Position numbers and translations under genes: made by a program | The notes under the pieces: generated by a model | The model's input: the letters and a program-made list of their open reading frames with translations, nothing else | The model's database searches: none | What the model was told of the DNA's origin: nothing | NCBI GenBank assembly: GCA_013420905.1 | Contig: JAAXNY010000020.1 | Location: 264,945 to 328,944, forward strand | Direction of reading: 5' to 3' | Source: Collybia mongolica | Lineage: Eukaryota > Basidiomycota > Agaricomycetes > Agaricales > Clitocybaceae | DNA length: 64,000 nucleotides | Part shown: positions 49,282 through 59,417 of the stretch, one piece after another | Layout of the letters: each line of letters opens with the position of its first letter | How positions within the stretch are numbered: the stretch's first letter is position 1

Positions 49282-49996
49282 TTAAAGGATGGTGACATTG
49301 CCCTTGCGCAGGGCCCTCTCGAACTTGGCCCTGGCGAGCGCTTCCGTGGGATACCGCTTGCAGCAGGCTCCGGAGACCCCTGTAACAAGGGGGGAGACCG
49401 TATCCCTGTGATCCGTTCATTAGAGTATATGGATATTCAATACAGACCACGGACGTACCACCCTTCAAACACCCCAACACTCAACCCGCAGCTCACCATA
49501 TACCACCGGTCCCCAGTGCGACCGGGAGAGTCCTCAGTGTCCAAAGAATCTTCCACGATGGGTGCAGGGCTTTTTGTTGGCGCCGAGCACTGGGCTTTCG
49601 GTGTCTGCGGCGGAGCGAGGGCGGTGTTCACACGTGGCGTGGGGGGAGAGGCTTTCGCGGGTTGTGTAGCTAGTTTCTGGGAATCAATTTTTGAAAGGAG
49701 AGATAAAACTCCACGTACCATGCGACAAGATGGATGGCTTCACCACTTGCTCTGCTGGCTTGACAGGGGGCGCTATTTTGCATTTGAACAAAGCCAAAAA
49801 GAGACTGAAAAATCATACATATGGGAAGCTAGCTGTGTTTCTGGAGAGAAATGAGTACGCAGAACGTGCAGGATGACTAAACCCTCGACCTACGGAGTGA
49901 AGGTATGGTATCTTGAGATACCTTGACACCCAGTCCAGCAAGAAGTTCAACGAGCTGGGAGAGCGTGACTTCGATATGGGACTCAGTTTGCGTCAT
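49282..49996 (-). CDS. RNase H1 N-terminal (viroplasmin-like) domain protein
   Basis: Minus strand, start at 49,996 (MTQTESHIEVTLSQLVELLA), at least one middle exon from about 49,700 and a last exon ending at 49,282. The reconstructed C-terminal half reads DRWYMVSCGLSVGVFEGW, then TGVSGACCKRYPTEALARAK and KGNVTIL. A W-Y-x-V-x-x-G-x-x-x-G-V-F-x-x-W start, then V-x-G-x-S-x-x-x-x-K-x-Y-x-T-x-x-A, is the pattern of the small RNase H1 N-terminal/caulimovirus VI-type domain that binds RNA-DNA hybrids or double-stranded RNA. No RNase H catalytic domain follows. Mushroom genomes contain many such stand-alone genes. The first intron borders are approximate. Confidence 0.6.
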
Positions 49997-50193
49997 GGTA
50001 TCCTGGAGTGAGAGGGTGTTGTTTGGTTGATTTTAGAGTTGCCGTGATTTTAGAGTTGCCGTGATTTTGAAGTTGCTGTATTGATGAACTGTATAGTTGA
50101 CCGGAAGTTGCCGCCAAGTCTGAAAGTGGATTTTTTTGGGCAGTAAAAAAAGCCGGCGACTAATCTAACTTACCAGCTAGCGCAACGTAACCT

Positions 50194-50875
50194 ATGGCGC
50201 CGGCGTCTTGGGCAACTCCAGAGCAGCTGGTATTCTTGAAAGAGCACCGTGCGGATTTTCAGCAGCATCAAGGGAAGAAAACCCTCCCAATGTTTTGGCC
50301 GGTCATTTATCGGGACTTTTTTCTGAGATGGCCTATCCCTGCGAGTGACACCATGGCAGCTGGGGATGAAGCTAATGAGGGAGGGGAGCAGCATGTGACA
50401 GATGATCTTCAAAAAGTAACTGTACCTGTATTTTTCCGTGGAGCGCTTGTATCTGATGGATTGTATATAGAAAATCAAAAATTGGTTCTGTAATCATGGA
50501 AACGATAAGGGGCGCAAGACTGCGAAAACCCTGATTCTCCTAGGAAAGCCAGATCAAACTCGTGTCCACCAGCTGCACAAAATATACTTGCGGCTGTATT
50601 ACGAAGACCGTTTGAAGCAGGAGGTCCTGACTGAAAGGGAAAGGACCAAGGAGCGCCACCTCGTCGCGGCCACACGGATTGCGCGCCGAGCTTTTGAAAG
50701 CGAGTCAGAGGATGTACGGGCCAAGGTGTTTGCGAAGCTGGAAGAGGAGAAACTTGCCAAGCAGAAAGCAGTTGAGGAGGCAGAGATGGAGGCTGTATTG
50801 ACACCGGAAGAATATGCTGAGTAAGTGTGATATCATTTTGGATAGAGACTTACCCTAATTGGCCATGTGTAGCGG
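50194..50875 (+). pseudogene. gene truncated by LTR retroelement in its third exon
   Basis: Exon 1 is 50194-50415, exon 2 50471-50820 (phase 2), then intron 50821-50872 with a CTAAT branch-like site and TAG acceptor; exon 3 retains only CGG before the LTR begins at 50,876. Encoded motifs are MAPASWATPEQLVFLKEHRA, WPVIYRDFFLRWP, KIKNWFCNHGNDKGRKTAK, LHKIYLRLYYEDRLKQEV and VLTPEEYA. I recall this pattern (TPEQ-FL...FF-RWP...W--NH...LYYE-RLK..V....EEY) as an abundant transposon-associated mushroom gene family of unknown function. The 3' part is missing from the immediate right side. Confidence 0.65.
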
Positions 50876-52093
50876 TGATAGGGCCCGAAATTGTTTGCAC
50901 TTATAAAGTCGACAAGTAAGGCTATTAGTGTCATTTCTAATAACCAAGTAAGCAGTAATAAAGGATTAGAGTCGAGCTCCAAGACGGCTAATCAGAGTGA
51001 ACTAGTCTAATGGATAATACACTATCAGTACAGAGGACTATGAGTACGGTCTATTATTAGTCCTATTCACCATGCCCGGTTACAACCTCGGTGTCTTAGT
51101 TCATAAGTAACCGTTGTAGTATGATATCATTAGTCCGGGGATCATCATTAATAGGAGAAGTAATTGTAAATTCGGGACTTGCACAACCCGATCCTAGTCA
51201 GGGGTACTTGGTGTTAACTACTGGAAGCGACGGGACACCGTGAATAACAACCGGGACAATCAGGGGGAGTAAACGACAGTGCCGCGCTGTTTTAAATAAC
51301 AAAGCGCGCGGTCGGGACTTGATAAGAGTTTAGCCCGCTCTTTCAATATTTGATAAGTAATCAGTAAACGACATAATTGGCACGCGTGGCGCGCGCGCCA
51401 AGCTGTAGTAGACGCGTCGGTATTGAATACAGATCCTTGGCGCGCGGGAGCGCGGTTCCGTGTAAAATTTACAATTCCGTATGATATTTAGTTTGTACAT
51501 TATAAATAGACTGTAGATGAGTAGCGCCAAGGTAAGGAATCTTGCCCCCACTTCATGCGACTATAGAGTATACAAATCACATTTGTTAAAACACTATTGC
51601 GTGCCCGAATTAAGGATCAGATTGCTTCAACGTGTCTTGATTGTAATTGATTGAAGAACCACAGAATTAAAGAAACTTAGTTCACTTGGAACTTAGTACC
51701 GTATTGTCCGTTGGAATTACTAGGCACTTGGCCTTAGTGCACTTGGCACTGTATTGTTTGATAAGTTGCTTGGACTTATAGATCCGCTTGGGATCATTAA
51801 TAATTGAACGTACACTTGGTACTCAGTCTATTGGATCGAGAGATATTATAAATATACCTAGCAGGTTTTTAAACCTGTGTTGAAGCTTTTGTCTAAAACA
51901 AACCCGTTGAGAGATCATTGAAAAGGGCTTTGGCTAGTACTATTCAAAGCTTAGTGCTTCTAAGCACTTGAACCCGAACTCAAAACAGGCGATTCCTACT
52001 GTTTGTGTGTTGATTGTTAGGTTTGGTGTGTGTGTGTGTAAGGGATTACATTTCATAGCATCAGCGCACTTATAGCCCAGGAGCCCCCTTTCA
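50876..52093 (+). repeat. left LTR, 1,218 bp
   Basis: Starts TGATAGGGCCC and ends CCCCCTTTCA, i.e. the TG...CA ends of an LTR. A near-identical copy in reverse orientation occupies 59,718-60,933. Contains the 14-bp palindrome TGGCGCGCGCGCCA at 51,387-51,400 and a TG repeat near 52,026. TATAAATA-type words at about 51,500 and 51,850 are promoter candidates. Confidence 0.9.
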
Positions 52094-52095
52094 TC

Positions 52096-52113
52096 TGGAG
52101 CCCACCGCGAGGG
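52096..52113 (+). other. primer-binding site
   Basis: TGGAGCCCACCGCGAGGG begins two bases after the LTR end. It starts with TGG, complementary to the CCA end of a tRNA, at the position expected for minus-strand priming. The tRNA was not identified. Confidence 0.65.
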
Positions 52114-52549
52114 TTCAGAGTTTTTGAATAGTCTAAAGAGAGCATCTTTCTTTGAAAAATATTATACCAAGACAAGTAACGTCGTCTACAAATTGAAGTA
52201 GAGCGGAGAAAGTTTAGTCAATCTGTCTCAAGAGCCACGCCCACAAGCCAGCTCGTCAAACAGACTAACTAATCAGCCACTTGCAAGACAAGTAGCTACA
52301 AAAACGCGGCAGACTAAAAATTCGCAAAACGCTGGAGTAACAGAGTCGTTACCACCTCCTAGGCGAGCGCGCACACGAGGATCTTCACAACCAGCCTTTG
52401 GATCTTCAGGACCAAGGCAAGTATTTAGAACTCCAGAGCCCTTAGGAAACATATCGACTACTAGTAAACCAGTAGCACGCGGAAGATCGTCCGTAGTAAA
52501 CCCAGTAGCAAACCCGAACTCGTTAGCTACTCAGAACCGTTCAGTAATC

Positions 52550-54061
52550 ATGACTGAACCCCCTCGTAAATATATGCCCCAACCAGGCGTCTGTGATGCA
52601 CCAGTATTCAAAGGAAAAGAGCCCACGGGTTTAATCCGGTTTCTGGAGCGAATGGAGGTCCTATGGAAGGAGTGTAACATTACAAATGATGAAGAAAAGA
52701 AGTTAATGTTAGGAAAATACGCAGACCTACAATCAGAGAATGAGTGGAGGGCATTAGACCACTATAAGACAGGCACTTGGACGGATTTCAAGACAGAGTT
52801 GATCTCTAGTTATCCGGAAGCACTCGATCAAGTAGAAGGATCAGTAGCCAAGTTAGAAGCAGTGTGTCGCGCCAACCCACGTATTGGAGTAACCGATGAG
52901 GCCGCGCTGAAAAAGCTGAAGCGTGAATTCAAAGCAGAATCTATTAAACTCTTGGGAGTTAGGCCACCTATTATCTCTAACCGAGAATTAGTTACCAAGT
53001 TCTTGGGATGTCTAGACGAAGTCTTCAGATCCCAAGTACAAGGAAGGCTAACCCTGCTAGGGAATAATCAGTCTAATGCTACACAGGCAGGACAAGCCGT
53101 TGCTACAAACAACCGAGCAGATCCTAATACTATTGCCGAAGCCGCCGCGCTCGCGCGACGAAAAGGGGATCAGTACGATCTGGAGGAAGTTATAGCAACT
53201 GCAATCAGCATTTCTGAAGGTGTAGCCAACATGAATATTCCAGACACAAATAGATCGTTTATAACGTCCGTAACAGCAACAGCAGCGCCCAAAATCAAAG
53301 TAGAGATGGATGAAATAAAACAACAAATAGTTAATTTGTTAGACTGTCTCCAAGTAAATGAGAAGAATACGAGGAGTGGATTTGAGGATGTAATGAAAGC
53401 GCTTCAACAAGCAACTGTTCAGAACCATGCCACGAATAGCGCACCCCAGCAGCATCAGTATCAGAATCAGTACGGAAAGCCTAAAGAAGGACAACCGCAA
53501 AGACCAAATGCGTATAAATGTCACTACTGTTTTACACCCGGACACTTCATAATGGCCTGTCCCGAGAAACAGAAACATTTTGAGGAAGGGAAAATAAAAA
53601 CCAACGCAAATGGAGGAGTATGCTTACCAGACGGATCATATATTCCAAGAGAACCAGAAACGGTATCATTGAAAGATAAAGTGGAACACTTCCATTCAAA
53701 GAAGGTAGCGGCCCTTTATTACGGAGATGTCACAGAAGGACCCGCTCCAGGAGTATTGTCCGTTATGCAGTCACATAATGCAGTAGACAATAGTAACGAC
53801 ATTGGAACCTTGAAAGCCATAATGGCACAAATGGCACAATTTCAAGCGCAACAAATGTTAGGACAACAGAGCGCGCAAACTGCGTTGCCAGTACCGCCTC
53901 AGATGCAGAAACAGGAATATATAAATAATAACTATAATCCTACGGCAAAGAGTGCGCCGAATCCTGACATAGTAGCCTTACAAGCACAAATGAGTACTTT
54001 ATTAGGGCAGGTAGCAGAACTCAATAACCAAAACAAGGTTAAAGAGTCGGGTTTCAATTAG
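52550..54061 (+). CDS. gag: gag polyprotein, 503 aa
   Basis: One open frame from the ATG at 52,550. The middle is a helical capsid-like region (LIRFLERMEVLWKECNI, WTDFKTELISSYPEA). The C-terminal part has a CCHC knuckle, CHYCFTPGHFIMAC (about residues 324-337), for nucleic-acid binding, followed by a Gln-rich tail. The same frame stays open without an ATG back to about 52,203, coding a basic Arg/Ser/Pro-rich stretch, so an N-terminal extension or a non-AUG start is possible. Stops at TAG just before the protease frame. Confidence 0.85.
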   Translation: MTEPPRKYMPQPGVCDAPVFKGKEPTGLIRFLERMEVLWKECNITNDEEKKLMLGKYADLQSENEWRALDHYKTGTWTDFKTELISSYPEALDQVEGSVAKLEAVCRANPRIGVTDEAALKKLKREFKAESIKLLGVRPPIISNRELVTKFLGCLDEVFRSQVQGRLTLLGNNQSNATQAGQAVATNNRADPNTIAEAAALARRKGDQYDLEEVIATAISISEGVANMNIPDTNRSFITSVTATAAPKIKVEMDEIKQQIVNLLDCLQVNEKNTRSGFEDVMKALQQATVQNHATNSAPQQHQYQNQYGKPKEGQPQRPNAYKCHYCFTPGHFIMACPEKQKHFEEGKIKTNANGGVCLPDGSYIPREPETVSLKDKVEHFHSKKVAALYYGDVTEGPAPGVLSVMQSHNAVDNSNDIGTLKAIMAQMAQFQAQQMLGQQSAQTALPVPPQMQKQEYINNNYNPTAKSAPNPDIVALQAQMSTLLGQVAELNNQNKVKESGFN

Positions 54062-54066
54062 GTCCG

Positions 54067-55272
54067 ATGAAGGAGGCTAAGGAACACGCTAGACCTACGA
54101 CTAGGTCGCGTTCCAAGAGACAGCCAGAGGACCGAAATAAAAACAGAAATAGTCGTCAAGAAAGTAACGATTCAGAGAGTAGTCGGGATAGTAGCGAGGA
54201 GGAGTTGGTAGCGCCGTCTCCTAGGAAAAAGAAAGTAAAATTTGTTGAACCATCAGTAAAGTCTCCAGTACGAAAAGAATTACCCTACATCGATGTGCCC
54301 GTGGTACCCTACATACCCCGGAGAACGGAACGCAACCCTGAACCAGTTGATCCACTACCTAATTTTAACACTAAGCGCGGTCCGACTTATGAAACTAAGT
54401 CCCCGATAGAAGTAAAATTAAAAGGTGGCGATATAATTGCTAAAGTGTTAGACAACCCTATCACATTGACCACGGGAGAGTTAATGGGCTCGTCAAAAAC
54501 CATTAGAGATGGGATAAAGAATATTGTAACTGCCAGACGTAAGTCCCTCACCCAAAGGGACGCTAACTTGCAAATAAACGGAATAGATGAGGAAGACGTC
54601 TTACCCTTTGGAGGGGACTGGGAACTTGATGATAACTACTTACGGCATGACGCGCTACCAGTAGAGTCAATCCCATTCCAGTCTTTCTTCATCTCAGAGT
54701 ATGACCGCGGCGGAATACCTAAGGGATCTATAATATGCGGAGACCCAGTCCTACAGTATTTAGAATCTTTACCAGCTGGGGAAGAGCCCAAACAGTTGTA
54801 TGTAGCAAAAGAATCGGCCTCTTTGCGCGCAGTATATCCAGTAATAAATGGGGTAGGAACGGAGGAATCTTTATTAGATGGGGGATCCCAAATAGTATCA
54901 ATGGCTAAACAAACGGCTTTAGACTTAGATATTTCATGGGATCCGGACATTGTCATACACATGCAGAGTGCTAATAAACAAGTTGAGAAAACAGCGGGAT
55001 TAGCGCGCAATGTTCCTTTCTTGTTTAATGACATGGCCATCTACCTCCAAGTACATATCATAAATTCACCCGCATACAAAGTATTGCTCGGGAGACCGTT
55101 TGATACACTCACGGAAAGTCAGATCAAAAATGCTCGGGACGGGGGACAAGTAGTCACTATCACGGACCCTAACACGGGACGAAGGTGTACTATCCCTACC
55201 CATGCAAAGGGATCACCGCCTAAGCTGTTGAAAAGACAACCGGGGCAGGATTTTCGGCCTTCGATGAATTAA
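54067..55272 (+). CDS. pol: pol part 1: aspartic protease region, 401 aa
   Basis: ATG at 54,067 lies 5 nt after the gag stop and in another frame. After an Arg/Ser/Glu-rich N-terminus the retropepsin signature appears as ESLLDGGSQIVSMAK (D-G-G-S in place of the common D-S/T-G) with the later hydrophobic-G strand YKVLLGRPF around residue 360. Processing of gag and pol is the expected role. The frame ends at 55,272 while the reverse transcriptase frame is already open from about 55,250, so a frame change or splicing is needed to join them. Confidence 0.75.
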   Translation: MKEAKEHARPTTRSRSKRQPEDRNKNRNSRQESNDSESSRDSSEEELVAPSPRKKKVKFVEPSVKSPVRKELPYIDVPVVPYIPRRTERNPEPVDPLPNFNTKRGPTYETKSPIEVKLKGGDIIAKVLDNPITLTTGELMGSSKTIRDGIKNIVTARRKSLTQRDANLQINGIDEEDVLPFGGDWELDDNYLRHDALPVESIPFQSFFISEYDRGGIPKGSIICGDPVLQYLESLPAGEEPKQLYVAKESASLRAVYPVINGVGTEESLLDGGSQIVSMAKQTALDLDISWDPDIVIHMQSANKQVEKTAGLARNVPFLFNDMAIYLQVHIINSPAYKVLLGRPFDTLTESQIKNARDGGQVVTITDPNTGRRCTIPTHAKGSPPKLLKRQPGQDFRPSMN

Positions 55273-55400
55273 TCCAAAGTGATCAAGGAGAGCTAGCCGT
55301 AGAAATTGCTGAAGATGAGAACGGAAACTTTATTATAACGGGTTATAGACACCCTACTGATAAACGGAATTTTGGTCACAAAGAACTTAGAGATGTCTTT

Positions 55401-57092
55401 TTGTCTAGAAGTGATGTGAACATGAATAGTACAGTACCTGAACGCGAATTACTAGCCACGTACTTGGCTTCCGTAGATGAGCGCGATGGACCAGTAATAA
55501 ACTACGAGCAGAACAGCAGCGACCCAGCAAGTACACCCACTAGACCTATGACATACGCTCAAGAACAGCCCATGATCGATAAAGCTTTAAGTAAATTAAA
55601 GCAGTGGCAAATTGGCACAAACGAGCGCGGTCTTGGAACTGCAACAAGTGAAAAGTGTAATATTGAGACCATGGATCAGCTAGTAGGAAAGAAGTATAAA
55701 CCAGTACATTTGAAAACAAAACCAACACTGGCGGACCTGCCTGATAAATTTAGAATTATCAGAGATATAAAGGGCGACCCTTTAGCAGCCCTACCAGTTC
55801 TAACGCCTAACCCACCTCCGTTTAAACCAACTGGAAGGTATACTGAGGAAAGGCGTGCGGAATTCCAAAGGGTACACGAAGAAGAGAGCTTCTTAAAACC
55901 TAAAGAGATGGATATAATCCACGACTTTATGTGCAAACATAATGATGGTTTTGCTTGGAATGATAGTGAGCGCGGTAGCTTTAAGAAGGAATATTTTCCT
56001 CCCGTCGAGATACCAGTAGTCCCACATACGCCGTGGACAGAAAGGAACATTAGAATCCCACCAGGGATCTATGAAGATGTTTGTAAAATCATCAAAACTA
56101 AAATTGATGCAGGAGTCTATGAGAGATCCAATTCATCATATAGGTCTAGATGGTTTACCGTATTAAAGAAAGGCCCAGGAAAGAAGCTTAGAATTGTACA
56201 TAGTCTAGAACCGCTGAATGCAGTCACAATAGCGCACTCGGGCTTACCACCCGCTACCAAAGAACTAGCAGAACACTTCGCAGGGCGCGCTTGTGGCGGA
56301 ATGATGGATCTATATGTAGGATACGATGAGAGGCCTTTAGCAGAAACCTCGCGCGATCTAACCACGTTCCAAACACCGTTTGGCGCGCTGAGACTAGTAA
56401 CACTTCCTATGGGATGGACGAATTCAGTTCCAATATTTCATGATGATGTCACATACATCCTACAGGATGAGGTACCACATGTCACAATACCCTACATTGA
56501 TGATGTACCCGTGCGCGGTCCAGCAACGCGCTACGAACTGCCGGACGGAACAGACGAAGAGCTACCTGGTGCTCCAGGTGTTAGGCGCTTCTTCTGGGAA
56601 CATATGCAAAATGTAAATTGCGTCGTACAGAGAATGAAGTATTCTGGAGGAACGTTTTCAGGATATAAGTCTATGTTATGCACAAGTGAAATTCTAGTGG
56701 TAGGACATAGATGTACCTATGAAGGACGAAAACCTACTACAGATAGAATCAGTGTAGTTGAAAGATGGGGACCATGCAAAGATGTCAGTGAAGTACGCGC
56801 TTACATGGGAACTATTGGTGTATGCAGGAATTTCATTAAAGACTTCGCCCGTATAGGCCAACCAATTCAAAAGTTAACTAGAAGTAGCGAACCTTGGATA
56901 TGGGGGCCTGAGCAAGAAGAAGCGCAGCAGCTATTGTTAGACGCACTTAAAAATAGCCCCGCGCTCCGTCCAATTAATTACACCTGGAATACGCCAGTGG
57001 TATTGTCAGTAGATACGTCATGGAAAGCCGTAGGCTACTATATCTATCAGGAAGACCCTGATATACCTGGAAGAAAGCACTATGTATGCTAG
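55401..57092 (+). CDS. pol: pol part 2: reverse transcriptase, 563 aa
   Basis: Frame open from about 55,250 with the first ATG at 55,401. RT blocks are visible: YERSNSSYRSRWFTVLKK, KKLRIVHSLEPLNAVT, the substrate strand MMDLYVGYDERPLAE, FQTPFGALRLVTLPMGWTNS, the catalytic PYIDDVPV (Y-x-D-D), ILVVGHRCTYEGRKPTTDRI and the connection segment RAYMGTIGVCRNFIKDFARI. The start of RNase H follows (VVLSVDTSWKAVGYYIYQED). The frame then breaks at 57,092 through a duplicated TATG. In the first RT aspartate position the sequence is MMDLYVGYDERP; D is retained. Confidence 0.9.
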   Translation: MSRSDVNMNSTVPERELLATYLASVDERDGPVINYEQNSSDPASTPTRPMTYAQEQPMIDKALSKLKQWQIGTNERGLGTATSEKCNIETMDQLVGKKYKPVHLKTKPTLADLPDKFRIIRDIKGDPLAALPVLTPNPPPFKPTGRYTEERRAEFQRVHEEESFLKPKEMDIIHDFMCKHNDGFAWNDSERGSFKKEYFPPVEIPVVPHTPWTERNIRIPPGIYEDVCKIIKTKIDAGVYERSNSSYRSRWFTVLKKGPGKKLRIVHSLEPLNAVTIAHSGLPPATKELAEHFAGRACGGMMDLYVGYDERPLAETSRDLTTFQTPFGALRLVTLPMGWTNSVPIFHDDVTYILQDEVPHVTIPYIDDVPVRGPATRYELPDGTDEELPGAPGVRRFFWEHMQNVNCVVQRMKYSGGTFSGYKSMLCTSEILVVGHRCTYEGRKPTTDRISVVERWGPCKDVSEVRAYMGTIGVCRNFIKDFARIGQPIQKLTRSSEPWIWGPEQEEAQQLLLDALKNSPALRPINYTWNTPVVLSVDTSWKAVGYYIYQEDPDIPGRKHYVC

Positions 57093-57375
57093 ATTTGACT
57101 CGATAACTCTGAATGAGCGCGAAGCGCGCTTCTCACAACCCAAACGAGAGCTATTCGGATTGATGAGAGTTCTAATGGCATGTTATTATTGGTTTATTGG
57201 AGTACGAAATTTGGTAGTGGAAACGGATGCAAAGTACATTAAGGGGATGTTATCAAACCCAAGTCTAGGACCTAATGCAACGGTAAATAGGTGGATTGAT
57301 AGGATACTTATGTTCCACTTTACTCTGGTTCATAAAGCTGGTAAAGGCTTTGGCCCAGATGGTCTGTCAAGATGA
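57082..57375 (+). CDS. pol: pol part 3: RNase H fragment
   Basis: Continues RNase H in the next frame after the 4-nt duplication: RFSQPKRELFGLMRVL (catalytic Glu), LVVETDAKYIKGML (catalytic Asp in ETDA) and GPDGLSR. It ends at a TGA (57,373-57,375); the following codons continue in the same frame into the integrase, so this stop is the only block between them. CGA to TGA at a CpG is the simplest cause. Confidence 0.8.
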   Translation: MYARFDSITLNEREARFSQPKRELFGLMRVLMACYYWFIGVRNLVVETDAKYIKGMLSNPSLGPNATVNRWIDRILMFHFTLVHKAGKGFGPDGLSR

Positions 57376-59271
57376 GACGCGCGGCTAGGGGATCCTGTCT
57401 ACCCGGACCCAGACGATGGTTACGACGAACCCTCAGGTCCTTTAAAGTTTATCAACCCAACGGAAGGGTTAGATGACCCTTTGGAACTGTCAGACTTTAA
57501 AGAGGAGATCGACACGCGCGGCGGATATCTATTCCAACTTGCAAAGGAAATCTCTGATTTTGAAGTGGAAGTAAACAATGCCTGGGCTGGTGAAGCAGCA
57601 TTTATTGGAGAAGTAAAACAGCACTTAGGTTTAGGACGGTTCGGTTTTCAAAGAGAAGCTTATCTAAAGCAACTTGTAAATACTACTGTCATACCCGATG
57701 AAAAGTTTAAATATGACCCTAATGTAAGGGAAGTATATGACGAGTCTAAACAAACACCTACGGCGCAGGAACAGGATAAAAACCTACCTTTAATAAAAGA
57801 ATGGTTAAAAAGACCACAAAAGAGACCAAAAGGAATGACGGATCGCGCCTACCTAAAGTTTGCAAGGCAGGCGTCTAATTTCTTTTTGGATCCAGAAGGC
57901 AGGATGTATAGGAAAAATATTGATAGCGCGCACCAGCTTGTTGTTGATAAAAATCACCAGACATATATGATGAGGGCGTCTCACGATTCTGTTGGACATA
58001 GGGGTTTCTATGCAACAAAATCCTTAATAGATAAAAGATTTTGGTGGCCAGAAATGGAACGTGATGTATCATGGTATGTGAAGTCATGTCACATCTGTCA
58101 GACAAGGCTCTTAACTTTGTTGAGAATCCCTCCTGTCATAACCCACACGCCGTCTATATTCCAAGTATTGCATGCGGACACCATGTATATGAGCCCATCG
58201 TCTAATGGTTATAAATACATTGTCCAAGGAAGATGTGCGCTGTCTTCGTGGATGGAAGGCGCGCCCCTCAAATCTGAGGATGGCAAGACCTTGGGAAGGT
58301 GGCTGTTCGAAGAAGTAATTTGTAGATGGGGTTCCCTAACGGAAATTGTAACGGATAATGGTCCTGCCTTTGTCGCAGCCAAAGCGTGGCTGGAATCCAA
58401 GTATGGTATTACAGGAATAAGTATATCACCATACAATTCCAAAGGAAATGGGATCGCCGAGCGCGCACATTGGGATGTGCGTCAAGCTGTCTTCAAAGCT
58501 ACAGGTGGTGATGTAAAGAAGTGGTACTACTTCTTCCACCATGTAATGTGGGCTGACAGGATTACTATACGGAGAGGGACGGGTTGCTCCCCCTATTTTA
58601 TGATTACGGGCGCGCACCCAACCTTACCGTTAGATATCATTGAAGCCACTTGGTTAGTAAAGTTACCAGGAAAAATATTGACTACAGAGGAACTCATTGG
58701 GTTTAGAGCGCAGGCTCTAGCTAAGCACGTCCAGCATGTGGCCGATATGAGGAAACGTATCAATATAGAAAAACGTAGGAGACTATTACAGTATGAGAAG
58801 GATCACAGCGCGACCATCAGAGACTATGATTTCAAACCAGGAAGTTTAGTACTAGTTAGAAATACCGAGGTCGAAAGTTCGCTCGATAAAAAGCTGAAGC
58901 CACGGTACCTGGGACCAATGATAGTCCTGAGACGAAACCGCGGGGGAGCCTATATTGTTTGCGAAATGGATGGATCGGTGTGGCAACATAAAGTGGGGGC
59001 GTTTAGGGTTATTCCCTATTTTGCTAGGAGTACAATTGAACTGCCGGATAATCTGCAAGATCTAATAGACATCTCTAGCGAAACACTAAATGCTTTAGTG
59101 GAATCGAAAGATCCCGCTAATAGGCAAGTTTACAAGGAGCGTGACTATACTTTTGACAGAGTCCAATTGGATCAGTCCGATTCAGAGTCAAGCTCTAGTG
59201 AGAACACTGAGGAGGGGATAGCGCCGGCGCTACCACAAACTACTATGTCACACCGGAAGTTGCATAGGTGA
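57376..59271 (+). CDS. pol: pol part 4: integrase with GPY/F module
   Basis: The frame is open from 57,376; first ATG at 57,481 (596 residues from there). The zinc-binding HHCC domain is seen as [20 protein letters not shown] followed by CHICQ. The DDE core has [28 protein letters not shown] and [10 protein letters not shown] (D, D, E). A chromovirus-like GPY/F module follows ([19 protein letters not shown], later [10 protein letters not shown]). No chromodomain is recognised; the tail is Ser/Glu-rich. It would insert element cDNA into the genome. Confidence 0.88.
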   Translation, partial: DARLGDPVYPDPDDGYDEPSGPLKFINPTEGLDDPLELSDFKEEIDTRGGYLFQLAKEISDFEVEVNNAWAGEAAFIGEVKQHLGLGRFGFQREAYLKQLVNTTVIPDEKFKYDPNVREVYDESKQTPTAQEQDKNLPLIKEWLKRPQKRPKGMTDRAYLKFARQASNFFLDPEGRMYRKNIDSAHQLVVDKNHQTYMMRASHDSVGHRGFYATKSLIDKRFWWPEMERDVSWYVKSCHICQTRLLTLLRIPPVITHTPSIFQVLHADTMYMSPSSNGYKYIVQGRCALSSWMEGAPLKSEDGKTLGRWLFEEVICRWGSLTEIVTDNGPAFVAAKAWLESKYGITGISISPYNSKGNGIAERAHWDVRQAVFKATGGDVKKWYYFFHHVMWADRITIRRGTGCSPYFMITGAHPTLPLDIIEATWLVKLPGKILTTEELIGFRAQALAKHVQHVADMRKRINIEKRRRLLQYEKDHSATIRDYDFKPGSLVLVRNTEVESSLDKKLKPRYLGPMIVLRRNRGGAYIVCEMDGSVWQHKVGAFRVIPYFARSTIELPDNLQDLIDISSETLNALVESKDPANRQVYKERDYTFDRVQLDQSDSESSSSENTEEGIAPALPQTTMSHRKLHR

Positions 59272-59417
59272 TAAATCAGTATGGAAACAGAAGCAGTAAA
59301 GACAGTATAAGCAACTAAGCTAAGTAGTAAGGACAGTGTTAAGCCGAGTAAAGACAGTAATACAAAGGAGCGTGGGGAGGGACACCATAACTCAAGAGGA
59401 AGTTAATTGGACTGTCC
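59272..59417. other. retroelement 3' leader with purine-rich stretches; probable junction
   Basis: Downstream of integrase the sequence is A/G-rich (for example AAAGGAGCGTGGGGAGGGAC near 59,365), but no LTR follows it. TGGACTGTCCTCA at about 59,408-59,420 marks the beginning of antisense-oriented sequence. This is where the element's normal 3' end seems to be lost. Confidence 0.5.

Larger units (their letters stand above)
50876..59400 (+). mobile_element. Ty3/gypsy-type LTR retroelement with damaged pol
   Basis: Sense-oriented body: left LTR, primer-binding site, gag, protease, reverse transcriptase, RNase H, integrase, in the gypsy order (integrase after RNase H). Lesions are a 4-nt tandem duplication between RT and RNase H, a TGA between RNase H and integrase, and frame changes around the protease. 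CG and GCGC words are plentiful, so the copy is younger or less methylated than the left repeat block. No second LTR follows in direct orientation; the only other copy lies inverted at 59,718-60,933. The right border given is approximate. Confidence 0.85.
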
